Below are positions 6,795-14,613 of a stretch of 36,944 nucleotides of DNA, piece after piece. The position numbers and the translations under genes were made by a program. Under the pieces are notes generated by a model, which saw only the letters and a list, made by a program, of their open reading frames with translations, did not search any database and was not told where the DNA came from. Origin of the DNA: a virus; IMG/VR virus record IMGVR_UViG_3300044825_001658, positions 1-36,944 of that record; one strand, given 5' to 3'. Each line of letters starts with the position of its first letter. The first letter of the stretch is position 1.

Positions 6795-6944
6795 ATGGAC
6801 AAACACACGTTTGATAACTGGGTAAAAATTAAAGAAACTTTTGAAAAATCTGGTAATACCAGTAATATGTTTTATCGCAGAGCTTGTGAGATTATTAAAA
6901 CAGGACGCGATCCTCTTGCAAAATTTCTTGGAGATGAAAAGTGA
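6795..6944 (+). CDS. Small basic protein, 49 aa
   Basis: Short frame beginning MDKHTFDNWVKIKETFEK, helical and charged, with RRACEIIKTGRDPL near the end. Its stop overlaps the start of the next gene (TGATG), so the two are coupled. No domain recognised. Confidence 0.65.
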   Translation: MDKHTFDNWVKIKETFEKSGNTSNMFYRRACEIIKTGRDPLAKFLGDEK

Positions 6945-7111
6945 TGGAACCCCATGATGAGTTCATCAGTCGTTCTGAAGTTCAGGAGATGATTGATGCT
7001 GCTATTGACAATCACAATAAAACTGCTACAATAATATCAGCATCAATCAGTTCGGTTTTGCTTTTCTTCTATGCTCACGGTGTTCTTGCTGTTATAGATA
7101 GAGTACGATGA
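6944..7111 (+). CDS. Small tail-anchored membrane protein, 55 aa
   Basis: Starts by overlap with the previous stop. An acidic cytoplasmic helix (EFISRSEVQEMIDAAIDNH) is followed by one hydrophobic segment (TIISASISSVLLFFYAHGVL) and a short basic tail. The plan is that of a C-terminally anchored membrane protein. The next gene overlaps its stop by ATGA. Function unknown. Confidence 0.65.
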   Translation: MEPHDEFISRSEVQEMIDAAIDNHNKTATIISASISSVLLFFYAHGVLAVIDRVR

Positions 7112-7227
7112 GACACCTTGTTCATTTAATCTTGGATAATCAGGTTTCGCTTTTTATCCTTTGTTACCTCTTGACAATGGTTCCAATCATGGGTATAATG
7201 GTTATACATCAAACAAAACAAAAATAA
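7108..7227 (+). CDS. Very small hydrophobic protein, 39 aa
   Basis: ATGA overlap with the previous gene. The product begins MRHLVHLILDN and is mostly one membrane segment (VSLFILCYLLTMVPIMGIMV) with a basic tail. The promoter at 7171-7199 lies inside it, and its stop directly abuts tRNA-Pro. It may be the third member of a coupled small-gene trio, but being so short it could also be chance. Confidence 0.45.
   Translation: MRHLVHLILDNQVSLFILCYLLTMVPIMGIMVIHQTKQK
7171..7199 (+). promoter_or_regulatory. Sigma-70 type promoter for tRNA-Pro
   Basis: TTGACA (7171-7176) and TATAAT (7194-7199), both perfect, 17-base spacer. tRNA-Pro starts 29 bases after the -10 box. Confidence 0.82.
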
Positions 7228-7299
7228 CGGGGTGTAAGTCAGCGGTAGACGGCTTGCTTTGGGAGCAAGAAGACACTGGTTCGATCCCAGTCACCCCGA
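7228..7299 (+). tRNA. tRNA-Pro (anticodon TGG)
   Basis: Acceptor CGGGGTG/CACCCCG, anticodon stem CTTGC/GCAAG with loop TTTGGGA, T-arm GTTCGATCC, discriminator A. It reads CCA. Confidence 0.95.
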
Positions 7300-7316
7300 C
7301 TCATAAAAATCACTTT

Positions 7317-7544
7317 ATGAAAATGCAAGAACTAAACGAACTTCAATCCTTTACAGTCGAAGAGTTTCAATCTGATTTTGATAATCTAATGGAAAGAGTA
7401 GAAAATGGCGAATCGTTTATTATCAGAGATGGAAATAATAGTGCTGTGATAGTTCCTTACAACGAAACCATAAAGTACGCAATAGAATCAACAGTGGATG
7501 ACGAACTGATACGTCTCCACACAGATCACGAAGAAGGTTCGTGA
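7317..7544 (+). CDS. Phd/YefM-type antitoxin-like protein
   Basis: A 75-aa protein starting at ATG 7317. The stretch VEEFQSDFDNLMERVENGESF followed by IIRDGNNSAVIVPYNE follows the Phd/YefM N-terminal fold: helix, 'VENGE' turn, then a strand pair ending in a variant of the usual VLVS/Y motif. Such proteins dimerise, bind their own promoter and neutralise RelE/Doc toxins. No toxin gene is adjacent: the next features are tRNA-Ile and tRNA-Met. It may act as a free-standing regulator or neutralise a host toxin. The family call is by pattern. Confidence 0.72.
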   Translation: MKMQELNELQSFTVEEFQSDFDNLMERVENGESFIIRDGNNSAVIVPYNETIKYAIESTVDDELIRLHTDHEEGS

Positions 7545-7551
7545 CTTTAAT

Positions 7552-7623
7552 GGGACTGTCGCCTATGGGTTAAGGCCCACTGCTTATAACGGTGTGAACT
7601 GAGTTCAAGTCTCAGCAGTCCTA
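7552..7623 (+). tRNA. tRNA-Ile (anticodon TAT)
   Basis: Acceptor GGGACTG/CAGTCCT with a G-U first pair, anticodon stem CACTG/CGGTG with loop CTTATAA, T-arm GTTCAAGTC, discriminator A. It reads AUA directly, without needing a lysidine-modified CAT tRNA. Confidence 0.9.
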
Positions 7624-7626
7624 CCT

Positions 7627-7701
7627 TGCTCGTTTAGCAATCTGGTGAATGCACCGATCTCATAAATCGGCATAGGTGGGATCGTTCCCCACAACGAGCA
7701 T
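7627..7701 (+). tRNA. tRNA-Met or tRNA-Ile2 (anticodon CAT)
   Basis: Acceptor TGCTCGT/ACGAGCA, anticodon stem CCGAT/ATCGG with loop CTCATAA. The T-arm GTGGG/CCCAC has an unusual loop, ATCGTTC, in place of the standard TTCRANY. Elongator Met is most likely because a TAT tRNA already reads AUA. Confidence 0.85.
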
Positions 7702-7725
7702 AGGACACCCCTCTAAGTGTCCGTC

Positions 7726-7754
7726 TTGACTTCTCCAAGTCAAACCCTTATAAT
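7726..7754 (+). promoter_or_regulatory. Sigma-70 type promoter
   Basis: TTGACT (7726-7731) and TATAAT (7749-7754) with a 17-base spacer, after the last tRNA. Just upstream, GGACAC (7703-7708) can pair with GTGTCC (7717-7722) but has no T-run. The promoter serves the genes from 7777. Confidence 0.8.
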
Positions 7755-7776
7755 ACTAAGGTCAACATTCAAAACA

Positions 7777-7992
7777 ATGACTCTCACTTCTAAATTCAAG
7801 AAAGACGTTCAAACTCTTCGTGGTGCAGCAAACGGCGATTTCTACCTTGATGTAAAGAATCCGAAACTTTACAAAAAAGTTCGCCGCTTCTATGAAAACG
7901 AAGGTGTAGTGTTCTCTGGTGATCCTCTTGATGACTATGAAATGCTTATGGAATACGTTCTTGCTGATCTTGAATCCGTTGAAGTAGCATGA
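7777..7992 (+). CDS. Conserved-looking cyanophage protein, 71 aa
   Basis: ATG at 7777 lies 22 bases after the -10 box of a strong promoter, so this is probably an early gene. The product starts MTLTSKFKKDVQTLRGAANG and ends in an acidic helix (EMLMEYVLADLESVEVA). It is soluble with no cysteines. I recall similar short proteins from T4-like cyanophages but no function. The next gene overlaps its stop by ATGA. Confidence 0.82.
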   Translation: MTLTSKFKKDVQTLRGAANGDFYLDVKNPKLYKKVRRFYENEGVVFSGDPLDDYEMLMEYVLADLESVEVA

Positions 7993-8243
7993 TAAAAGTA
8001 GTTAGGAAACCAACTGTTCTTATGGAACGATTTCCTTATCGTTACATTCAAGTTGGCACTTTGGAAATTAATGGTAAACCAGACTGTCGTATTCAAAAAG
8101 TAGATTCTTATACGGGTCGTTATCGAGATATGTATCTCTGTGATAATGAAATGCAGTTAATGACTGCTATGGAAGATTTTGAATACACTAAATGGTTGGA
8201 TCCAGATCGAGTTCCTTGTTATGTGGAAGACGATGATGAGTAA
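7989..8243 (+). CDS. Hypothetical protein, 84 aa
   Basis: Coupled to the preceding gene by ATGA. Begins MIKVVRKPTVLMERFPYRYI; a beta-rich N-terminal half (IQVGTLEINGKPDCRIQKVD) and a helical acidic end (CYVEDDDE). No known motif. Likely the second gene of the early unit driven from 7726. Confidence 0.78.
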   Translation: MIKVVRKPTVLMERFPYRYIQVGTLEINGKPDCRIQKVDSYTGRYRDMYLCDNEMQLMTAMEDFEYTKWLDPDRVPCYVEDDDE

Positions 8244-8290
8244 ATAGTCACGGATGGACTTTAACAGCACTGGTCGGGAGCAAACCCCTA

Positions 8291-8524
8291 ATGTCAAAAT
8301 CTGATTTACTTCGGTGGATTGGAAACATTCTCCTTATAATAGGTTATCAAACTATGTTATGGGGAGAATTTAAATATGGTTTAATGATAAAAGTTATTGG
8401 AGGATTACTTACAATACCTTTTGCTATTAAACTTAAACTTTGGGATGTATTATTCTTATGTGCATTCTTTGGTATTACCGAGATATCAAAGTTAACCCAA
8501 CTTTTCTTAGTTTCTCAAAACTAA
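8291..8524 (+). CDS. Small integral membrane protein, 77 aa
   Basis: Begins MSKSDLLRWIGNILLIIGYQ. Three hydrophobic stretches, at about residues 8-22, 29-46 and 50-71, suggest two or three membrane passes, with Lys at the turns. The 47 bases before it hold no gene. No family recognised. Confidence 0.7.
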   Translation: MSKSDLLRWIGNILLIIGYQTMLWGEFKYGLMIKVIGGLLTIPFAIKLKLWDVLFLCAFFGITEISKLTQLFLVSQN

Positions 8525-8538
8525 GTGGTGGAGTCAAT

Positions 8539-8652
8539 ATGACCCCTTATGAGTTTCTTGCTTCTCTCAAGAGCAAGTGGTGCGGATGGGACTCTCTCCC
8601 GCCTGGTTTCCAATTTCCAGTCAAAGAATTGGTGGCGAGCCTGAATAGATAG
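8539..8652 (+). CDS. Small protein, 37 aa
   Basis: ATG at 8539 is preceded by GGTGGAG at 8527-8533. The product runs MTPYEFLASLKSKWCGW and then a Pro-rich middle (LPPGFQFPV) and ends LVASLNR. Its first residues resemble those of the gene at 5099 (MTPYQLR). It ends directly at the terminator at 8653, supporting it as the last gene of the unit. Confidence 0.5.
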   Translation: MTPYEFLASLKSKWCGWDSLPPGFQFPVKELVASLNR

Positions 8653-8679
8653 GGAGGTTGACAATAACCTCCTTTTTTT
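8653..8679 (+). terminator. Terminator containing the -35 box of the next promoter
   Basis: GGAGGTT (8653-8659) pairs with AACCTCC (8666-8672), followed by seven T. The loop region holds most of the TTGACA used by the promoter at 8658. Confidence 0.9.
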
Positions 8680-8686
8680 GTATAAT
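8658..8686 (+). promoter_or_regulatory. Sigma-70 type promoter of the glycan gene block
   Basis: TTGACA (8658-8663), 17-base spacer, TATAAT (8681-8686). The spacer contains the right arm and T-run of the terminator. gmd starts 21 bases after the -10 box, so the sugar genes are likely transcribed early by the host polymerase. Confidence 0.85.
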
Positions 8687-8706
8687 ATTTTAAAAAGCAT
8701 TCGTGT

Positions 8707-9714
8707 ATGAAAAGAGCACTTATTACAGGTATTACCGGTCAAGATGGTTCATATCTTTCAGAACTACTTTTAAGTAAGGGATATGAAGTTCATGGAACTA
8801 TTCGACGAAGTTCCTCTATTAACAATACCAGAATCAATCATCTATCAGATGACGTTGTTCTTCATCATGGAGATCTTACTGATTCGACTAATATTCTTCA
8901 CGTAATTCAAGAAGTTGAACCTACGGAAATTTATAACTTAGCAGCACAAAGTCACGTAAAAGTGTCATTCCAAATGCCAGCTTATACTGCAGAAGTTGAT
9001 GCCTTGGGAACAGTTCGTATTCTCCATAGTCTTTGTATTTTGGGGATGGAGAAAGACGTTCGTTTTTACCAAGCATCGACCTCTGAAATGTTTGGTATGG
9101 TTCAAGAAATACCTCAAAAAGAAACAACCCAATTTTATCCAAGGTCTCCATACGGAGTAGCAAAACTTTACGGTCATTGGATTACTAAGAACTATAGAGA
9201 ATCTATGGGTATTCACGCTAGTTCTGGTATTCTTTTTAATCATGAATCTCCCCGTAGAGGAGAAACTTTTGTAACTAGAAAGGTTGTTATTGGACTTTCT
9301 AAAGTAAAATCTGGTCTACTTGACTGCGTTCACTTAGGAAATATAAACGCAAAACGTGATTGGGGACATGCAAAAGATTTCGTCGATGCAATGTGGTTGA
9401 TGCTCCAACAAGATGAACCTGATGATTATGTAATTGCCACAGAAGAGCAACATTCTGTTCGTGAATTTGTTGAAAAATGTGCTCCTTATTTTGGCATGAA
9501 TATTCGTTGGGAAGGGGAAGGACTTGATGAGGTTGGTATTGATACTGTAAGTGATCGTGTAGTAATTAGAGTTTCTGAAAAATATTTCAGACCCTCTGAA
9601 GTTGATACCTTAATTGGAGATTCTACTAAGGCTAGAGAGAAACTTGGGTGGGAACCAAAAATTAGTTTTGACGAACTTGTTAGAGATATGTGTTTAAATG
9701 AACAGCGGTTTTGA
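8707..9714 (+). CDS. gmd: GDP-mannose 4,6-dehydratase
   Basis: A 335-aa extended SDR enzyme that converts GDP-D-mannose to GDP-4-keto-6-deoxy-D-mannose, the entry point to GDP-fucose, GDP-perosamine and GDP-colitose. The NADP-binding loop [10 protein letters not shown] is at residues 8-17. The active site is visible as STSEMFG and YxxxK in [27 protein letters not shown] is a family signature. Length is close to the family norm. It heads the operon right after its promoter and is followed by an enzyme that probably uses its product. It looks complete. Confidence 0.96.
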   Translation: MKRALITGITGQDGSYLSELLLSKGYEVHGTIRRSSSINNTRINHLSDDVVLHHGDLTDSTNILHVIQEVEPTEIYNLAAQSHVKVSFQMPAYTAEVDALGTVRILHSLCILGMEKDVRFYQASTSEMFGMVQEIPQKETTQFYPRSPYGVAKLYGHWITKNYRESMGIHASSGILFNHESPRRGETFVTRKVVIGLSKVKSGLLDCVHLGNINAKRDWGHAKDFVDAMWLMLQQDEPDDYVIATEEQHSVREFVEKCAPYFGMNIRWEGEGLDEVGIDTVSDRVVIRVSEKYFRPSEVDTLIGDSTKAREKLGWEPKISFDELVRDMCLNEQRF

Positions 9715-9730
9715 TGGGGGAATATAAAAT

Positions 9731-10894
9731 ATGTATTGGCCTTTAATGAAAGATACGATCACTTTTACTGATCGTCTAAAAATGGCAAAATTTGTCCTCT
9801 TTACGAGTCGTCTTACAAATGGACCAAAAGTAAGAGAGTTTGAAAACCAATGGTCCAATTGGTTGGGATGTGAATATTCATTGTATGTGTCGTCTGGAAG
9901 CACAGCAAATTCTCTTTTAATATCTTCTGTAAAAGAACTTTACGGATTGAGTGATGGTGATAAAGTCATTGTTCCTGCCTGCACTTGGGTTACAAATATT
10001 GCTCCAGTAATTCAATCTGGACTGACTCCTATTTTTTGTGATGTAAATCTCAAGAATTTTAGTTTTGATGAAGATAATTTGCAGTATATTGCAAAAGAAC
10101 ACCCAGATGTAAAAGCAATCTTTATTACGCACCTTCTAGGCATTTCTGCAAATGTTGAGAAGTATAAAGAGTTATTTCCCAACGCATTAATACTAGAGGA
10201 TATTTGCGAATCACATGGTGTAGAAAGCAACCAAGGCATTCGTAGAGGGAAAGATTCTCTAGGGTCTACTTTTAGTTTTTACTTCGGGCATCATATGACT
10301 ACCATTGAAGGTGGTATGGTTTGTACTAATAATAAAGATTTGTATGAACTAATGAGAATGAAACGTAGTCATGGAATGGCAAGAGAATCAAGTCCAGATC
10401 GATTCAAATATTATGTTGAAGAAAATCCTGATATTTCCAAACAGTTTCTTTTTATGACTGATGGTTATAACTTTAGAAATCATGAAATTTGTGCGGTTCT
10501 GGGTCTATCACAGTTAAAGAGACTGAATGAAATGATTGAAATTCGTAGGAGAAATTATAAAGATTTTTTCCTTTCGATCTCAAAAAATTCTCATAAATTT
10601 TATGTTCCAGAATATAAACCTGGAAACAGTAGTTTTTGTTTTCCAATCATTTGCAAGGATCCAAAAAACGTAAATAGACTCAAAGAAATTTTTGATTCTA
10701 AAGGAATAGAGCACCGTCCTATTGTTAGTGGAAATCTTTTAAGACATCCCGCCTTTAGGAAATATGAAGTTTTTAGTGAAAAAGAAAATCTAAACGTAGA
10801 AATTTTACATACAAGTGGTGTTTATGTTGGAAACAATCACTTTGTTACTCCAAACCAAATGAAAGTATTGTCCAGTATACTTGACAACATTTGA
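9731..10894 (+). CDS. ColD-like GDP-4-keto-6-deoxymannose 3-dehydratase (PLP enzyme with His for Lys)
   Basis: A 387-aa member of the DegT/DnrJ/EryC1 fold. The usual Schiff-base lysine is replaced by histidine in FSFYFGHHMTTIEGGM; by my count the second His is residue 188. ColD, the 3-dehydratase of GDP-colitose synthesis, also carries His at 188 and is about 388 aa long, so this is probably a dehydratase rather than an aminotransferase. VSSGSTANSL is the phosphate-binding loop. Placed after gmd, it would remove the 3-hydroxyl to give GDP-4-keto-3,6-dideoxymannose. A ribosome site (GGGGGAA) precedes the ATG. Confidence 0.85.
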   Translation: MYWPLMKDTITFTDRLKMAKFVLFTSRLTNGPKVREFENQWSNWLGCEYSLYVSSGSTANSLLISSVKELYGLSDGDKVIVPACTWVTNIAPVIQSGLTPIFCDVNLKNFSFDEDNLQYIAKEHPDVKAIFITHLLGISANVEKYKELFPNALILEDICESHGVESNQGIRRGKDSLGSTFSFYFGHHMTTIEGGMVCTNNKDLYELMRMKRSHGMARESSPDRFKYYVEENPDISKQFLFMTDGYNFRNHEICAVLGLSQLKRLNEMIEIRRRNYKDFFLSISKNSHKFYVPEYKPGNSSFCFPIICKDPKNVNRLKEIFDSKGIEHRPIVSGNLLRHPAFRKYEVFSEKENLNVEILHTSGVYVGNNHFVTPNQMKVLSSILDNI

Positions 10895-10932
10895 ATCATT
10901 AAATATACTTAAATTAAAGTGGAGGTTTATTA

Positions 10933-12000
10933 ATGTCTGAAAAACAAAAAACAGCTCTTGTGTGTGGTGCTGGTGGATTTATCGGCAGTTACATGGTAAG
11001 AAAATTGCGTGAAGAGGGATATTGGGTGCGTGGAGTTGATCTAAAGTTCCCCGAATTCTCTGAAACTGCGGCAAATGAATTCATTCGCGGCGATCTAACT
11101 GATCAAATTTTTACCGAAAAGGTAGTTCAATTTAAAGGTTATGCTGAGAATTACTATCACTTCGTCTCATCAAAATATATTGAAACTTTTGATGAGATCT
11201 ATCAGTTTGCCGCTGATATGGGTGGTGCTGGATATATTTTTAGTGGAGATCATGATGCAGACGTAATGCATAATTCCGCTCTTATTAATTTGAATATTTT
11301 GGATTCAGTAAGGAACCTAAATGACTTTACTGGCACTAATAAGACTAAAATTTTCTATTCATCTTCTGCTTGCATGTATCCAGAATACGCTCAAATGGAT
11401 GTGAATAATCCGGGACTTAGGGAATCTGATGCTTATCCTGCAGGACCTGACTCTGAATATGGTTGGGAAAAACTTTTTTCGGAACGTCTTTATCTTTCTT
11501 ATAGTCGCAATTATGGAATTCCTGTAAGGATTGCTCGTTACCATAACATTTTTGGACCTGAGGGAACATGGACTGGTGGTAAGGAAAAGTCTCCCGCCGC
11601 TATGTGCCGCAAAGTAGCAGAACTTCCTCTCACTGGAGGTACTATTGATATCTGGGGCGATGGGGAACAGACTCGTTCATTCCTCTACATCGATGAATGT
11701 ATTGAAGCAACTCGTCGCTTAATGAAATCTAATTTTGAAGGACCAGTAAACATTGGGTCTGAAGAAATGGTAACTATTAATCAACTTGCAGACACTGCTG
11801 CAAAAGTATCTGGTAAAAATGTAGAGAAGAATCATATTGATGGACCTCTCGGAGTTCGTGGTCGTAACTCAAATAACGATCTTATTCGTGAAAAACTTGG
11901 TTGGGATTATTCCCAAACTCTTGAAGAGGGGATTCGTAAAACATATGAGTGGATTAATAATCAAGTATGTAAAGATGTTATAATGCATCATCCTGTTTGA
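10933..12000 (+). CDS. GDP-mannose 3,5-epimerase-like SDR
   Basis: A 355-aa extended SDR. It closely follows the pattern of GDP-mannose 3,5-epimerases: NAD loop GAGGFIGSYM, then QFAADMGGAGYIFSG, SSSACMYPEY, the catalytic tyrosine and lysine in DSEYGWEKL, RYHNIFGPEGTWTGGKEKSPAA, and the C-terminal GVRGRNSNNDLI. Such enzymes make GDP-L-galactose and GDP-L-gulose from GDP-mannose. In this operon it could instead set the L-configuration of the dideoxy sugar made by the two genes before it, as ColC does. GTGGAGG at 10919 is a good ribosome site. Confidence 0.9.
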   Translation: MSEKQKTALVCGAGGFIGSYMVRKLREEGYWVRGVDLKFPEFSETAANEFIRGDLTDQIFTEKVVQFKGYAENYYHFVSSKYIETFDEIYQFAADMGGAGYIFSGDHDADVMHNSALINLNILDSVRNLNDFTGTNKTKIFYSSSACMYPEYAQMDVNNPGLRESDAYPAGPDSEYGWEKLFSERLYLSYSRNYGIPVRIARYHNIFGPEGTWTGGKEKSPAAMCRKVAELPLTGGTIDIWGDGEQTRSFLYIDECIEATRRLMKSNFEGPVNIGSEEMVTINQLADTAAKVSGKNVEKNHIDGPLGVRGRNSNNDLIREKLGWDYSQTLEEGIRKTYEWINNQVCKDVIMHHPV

Positions 12001-12002
12001 TT

Positions 12003-12896
12003 ATGAAAATTTGCTTTTATACTGAAGCGCATTTGGGGGACTTTTTATTTGCTGCCCCCTTTATTAAACTTCTTGTAGAAAAATATCCAGGAAATCAGTA
12101 CTATCAATACATCTATGGATCTGATGGTACAGTATTTCCTGATATTTTTATGAAAACTGTTCCTGGACTCATCCCCACAAAGGAAATGTGCGGAGATATT
12201 AATATTCCAACTTGGTTGTGTAATAAAGAATATTCCGAATTACTAATACCGTCAACTGAAACGGATCAAACTTTTCCCGGACTTGAGGATACTTTTTTTG
12301 TTCATCAAAGAGCTTGGAAATTTATCTTTAAAAAACATGGATTTGATATAAAAATTCCAGATGATCTTGGAATTAATTTTGATTATGATACTATTCTGGA
12401 TTCGGAATCTATTTCTAAAATAAAATCAGTTGGGAATAATTCTAGAAAAAAAATTCTTTTTTTAAATCATAAAGGAAAATCAGGTCAAACTGATAATCAA
12501 GATTGGATCAATATAATTTTCGATTTCGCTTCCAACTATAGTGATTGGGATTTTTACTATACCAATAAAGAAGAGCAAGAATTTTCTGCAGAAAATATAT
12601 TTTACACTCCAGATGTCTTTGGAAATTTTTCTTCGGACATACTTCACAATTCATATTTGAGTATTTTTTGTGATATAATTGTAGGTAGGTTTAGTGGAGC
12701 AGCAGTTGCATCTTCAATGCATGATGCAAACGTTAAGAATGTGAATAAAATTTTAATTACTCAAACACAAGACAACGTTCACAAAGCAGATCTGGAAGTT
12801 TATTTTAATAAAAAACTTTATAAAGCAACTAACATTCACAGTCATACTACTAAAGAGAGTTTTGATATTTTGGAGAAAATTCTATGTCAATTGTAA
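12003..12896 (+). CDS. Putative GT-B glycosyltransferase (GT9-like)
   Basis: A 297-aa protein. ATG at 12003 follows the previous stop by 2 bases; a TTG at 11997 is the only other choice. The N-terminus KICFYTEAHLGDFLFAAPFIKLL resembles the 'GD-L---P' start of heptosyltransferase-like (GT9) enzymes. A second Rossmann-like section starts at KKILFLNHKGKSGQ, and a candidate nucleotide-sugar region near IVGRFSGAAVASS follows. Overall similarity to named families is weak, so activity and sugar are unknown. It overlaps the next gene by 13 bases. Confidence 0.6.
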   Translation: MKICFYTEAHLGDFLFAAPFIKLLVEKYPGNQYYQYIYGSDGTVFPDIFMKTVPGLIPTKEMCGDINIPTWLCNKEYSELLIPSTETDQTFPGLEDTFFVHQRAWKFIFKKHGFDIKIPDDLGINFDYDTILDSESISKIKSVGNNSRKKILFLNHKGKSGQTDNQDWINIIFDFASNYSDWDFYYTNKEEQEFSAENIFYTPDVFGNFSSDILHNSYLSIFCDIIVGRFSGAAVASSMHDANVKNVNKILITQTQDNVHKADLEVYFNKKLYKATNIHSHTTKESFDILEKILCQL

Positions 12897-13813
12897 TAAG
12901 AGAAATAACACACGAAGAAACCATTAATTTTGATAAAACTCTTTTTCAAAAAGAAAACTGGTATTTGATGTGTTGGGGTATGGGAGATGCTACTGCGGCT
13001 TCTCTATTCTTGGAATCAAGATCTCCTGTTCCTTATAAAATACTTTGTCAAAAAAGAATATTTAATGGCATTAAATTTATTTTTGATAATTATGTACCAT
13101 CTCCGCATAAGTGTTTGGAGATTGTCGTTTATCCAGACGATTTTCAAAATTTTAAGGGATATCCTATAGACCAGGAAGAAGTATTAATGTCTTGCAATGG
13201 ATTTTATCCACAAGATCCTACCATAGTTCAAAACGCTCATACTTATGGTAGATTAAAGGTCGCGCACATGCCATTCAAGGATTGGGACTATTGTAATGAT
13301 ATTCATAGAACTGGAATTTTAGAAAAAATTTACAGTTACGATTTAAATTCTATAAAGGACATTGAAGAAAAAACCTGCATACTTTTTCCAGAAAGGGGTG
13401 ATAGTTATCAACTTAATGATTCTTTTTGGCAAAACATTGTTGATAAAATGCAGGAGAAGGGATATAAGGTTATTGTAAACATGACTAAAAAAACCAATGT
13501 CTTCAAAAACCAAAAAACCTTTTCTGGCACCGAACCATTAGATAAGTATGAATTGCAAGATCTATTAGATTATGTTGTGAGACATAAAAATCTTGTAATA
13601 GTAGGACAGTGTTCTGGTATTTTTGATCTTTTCAAATATTTAAGTTGTCTTAAATTAATGTTTTTTGTTGACTATGAAGATCCAAACATGCCCGATCCAA
13701 CAAGAGCTCTTTATGACTATTGTAAGTTGGGTGAAGGTCCCTTTACCAAAAACCTTATAGATATTAAGATATCAAAGTTTGATATTAAACAATTGGATTT
13801 GATCGTACCATGA
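12884..13813 (+). CDS. Putative glycosyltransferase of unknown family
   Basis: A 309-aa protein with a two-domain GT-B-like layout. The N-terminal section contains WYLMCWGMGDATAASLFLES; a second domain starts at CILFPERGDSYQ, followed by GYKVIVNM and later LVIVGQCSGIFDLFKYL, which resembles the C-terminal nucleotide-binding part of GT9-type enzymes. No DxD motif typical of GT-A enzymes stands out. Overlaps both neighbours (13 and 4 bases), so it is translated as part of the operon. Function assigned from context only. Confidence 0.5.
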   Translation: MSIVIREITHEETINFDKTLFQKENWYLMCWGMGDATAASLFLESRSPVPYKILCQKRIFNGIKFIFDNYVPSPHKCLEIVVYPDDFQNFKGYPIDQEEVLMSCNGFYPQDPTIVQNAHTYGRLKVAHMPFKDWDYCNDIHRTGILEKIYSYDLNSIKDIEEKTCILFPERGDSYQLNDSFWQNIVDKMQEKGYKVIVNMTKKTNVFKNQKTFSGTEPLDKYELQDLLDYVVRHKNLVIVGQCSGIFDLFKYLSCLKLMFFVDYEDPNMPDPTRALYDYCKLGEGPFTKNLIDIKISKFDIKQLDLIVP

Positions 13814-14613
13814 AAACAAAATTTAATCTTGTTGGCAATACTTTTACGCACCTTACAAACGGAAATAAAGGATACTCAGTTCACGGTAAAGAGTCTAAGT
13901 ATATCGAATGGGTAAAGGATGGAAGTGGAGAAGTAACTTTTTATATTGATAGTACTCTTGGTCAAGCAGAGTTTGATGAAGTTCAGGGTCCTAAGTATGG
14001 ATGGCTTTTGGAATCTAGATATATCACTCCTCAAATTGTAGATGCGGTCAAAATGTTTCCTGAAAAATATTTGGAAACATTTGATGCCATCTTTACTCAT
14101 AATCAAGAACTTTTAAAAATAGATCCAAAATTTAAGTGGTGCCCTGCTCAAGGATTTTGGATTAAAGAACCTAAGATTTATGAGAAAACTAAGATGATTT
14201 CTATGATTTCATCTAACAAGACTATGTGTGAGGGACACAAACTTCGCCTTGAATGGGTAGAAAGATTGTGGGGGCAGGTTGATATGTATGGTAGAGGATT
14301 CAAAGAAATTTCAAACAAAGAAGATGGTCTCTGTGATTACATGTTCTCTGTTGCAATCGAAAACGGTCAATACGAAACTTATTTCACAGAGAAACTTTTA
14401 GATTGTTTTGCAACTGGTACTATTCCAGTTTATCTTGGTGCTCCTGATATTGGTGATTACTTTAATAAAGATGGTATTATTGATCTTACTGATGAGTTTG
14501 AAGTATCAGATGAAATTTATTACAGTAAGATGGATGCTATAAAAGAAAATCTTGAGAAAGCGAAAGAAATGGAAATTTTGGAAGACTATATCTATATGAG
14601 GTACTTCTCATGA
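13810..14613 (+). CDS. GT10-family (alpha-1,3-fucosyltransferase-like) glycosyltransferase
   Basis: A 267-aa protein. The C-terminal half has the GT10 signature: MISSNKTMCEGHKLRLEW, then VDMYGRG, YMFSVAIENGQYETYFTEKL and TGTIPVYLGAPDIGDYF. GT10 enzymes take GDP-fucose or related GDP-6-deoxy sugars, which fits the GDP-sugar enzymes at the head of the operon. It would be a cytoplasmic enzyme acting on a lipid-linked or LPS-like acceptor. ATGA overlaps on both sides. Confidence 0.88.
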   Translation: MKTKFNLVGNTFTHLTNGNKGYSVHGKESKYIEWVKDGSGEVTFYIDSTLGQAEFDEVQGPKYGWLLESRYITPQIVDAVKMFPEKYLETFDAIFTHNQELLKIDPKFKWCPAQGFWIKEPKIYEKTKMISMISSNKTMCEGHKLRLEWVERLWGQVDMYGRGFKEISNKEDGLCDYMFSVAIENGQYETYFTEKLLDCFATGTIPVYLGAPDIGDYFNKDGIIDLTDEFEVSDEIYYSKMDAIKENLEKAKEMEILEDYIYMRYFS

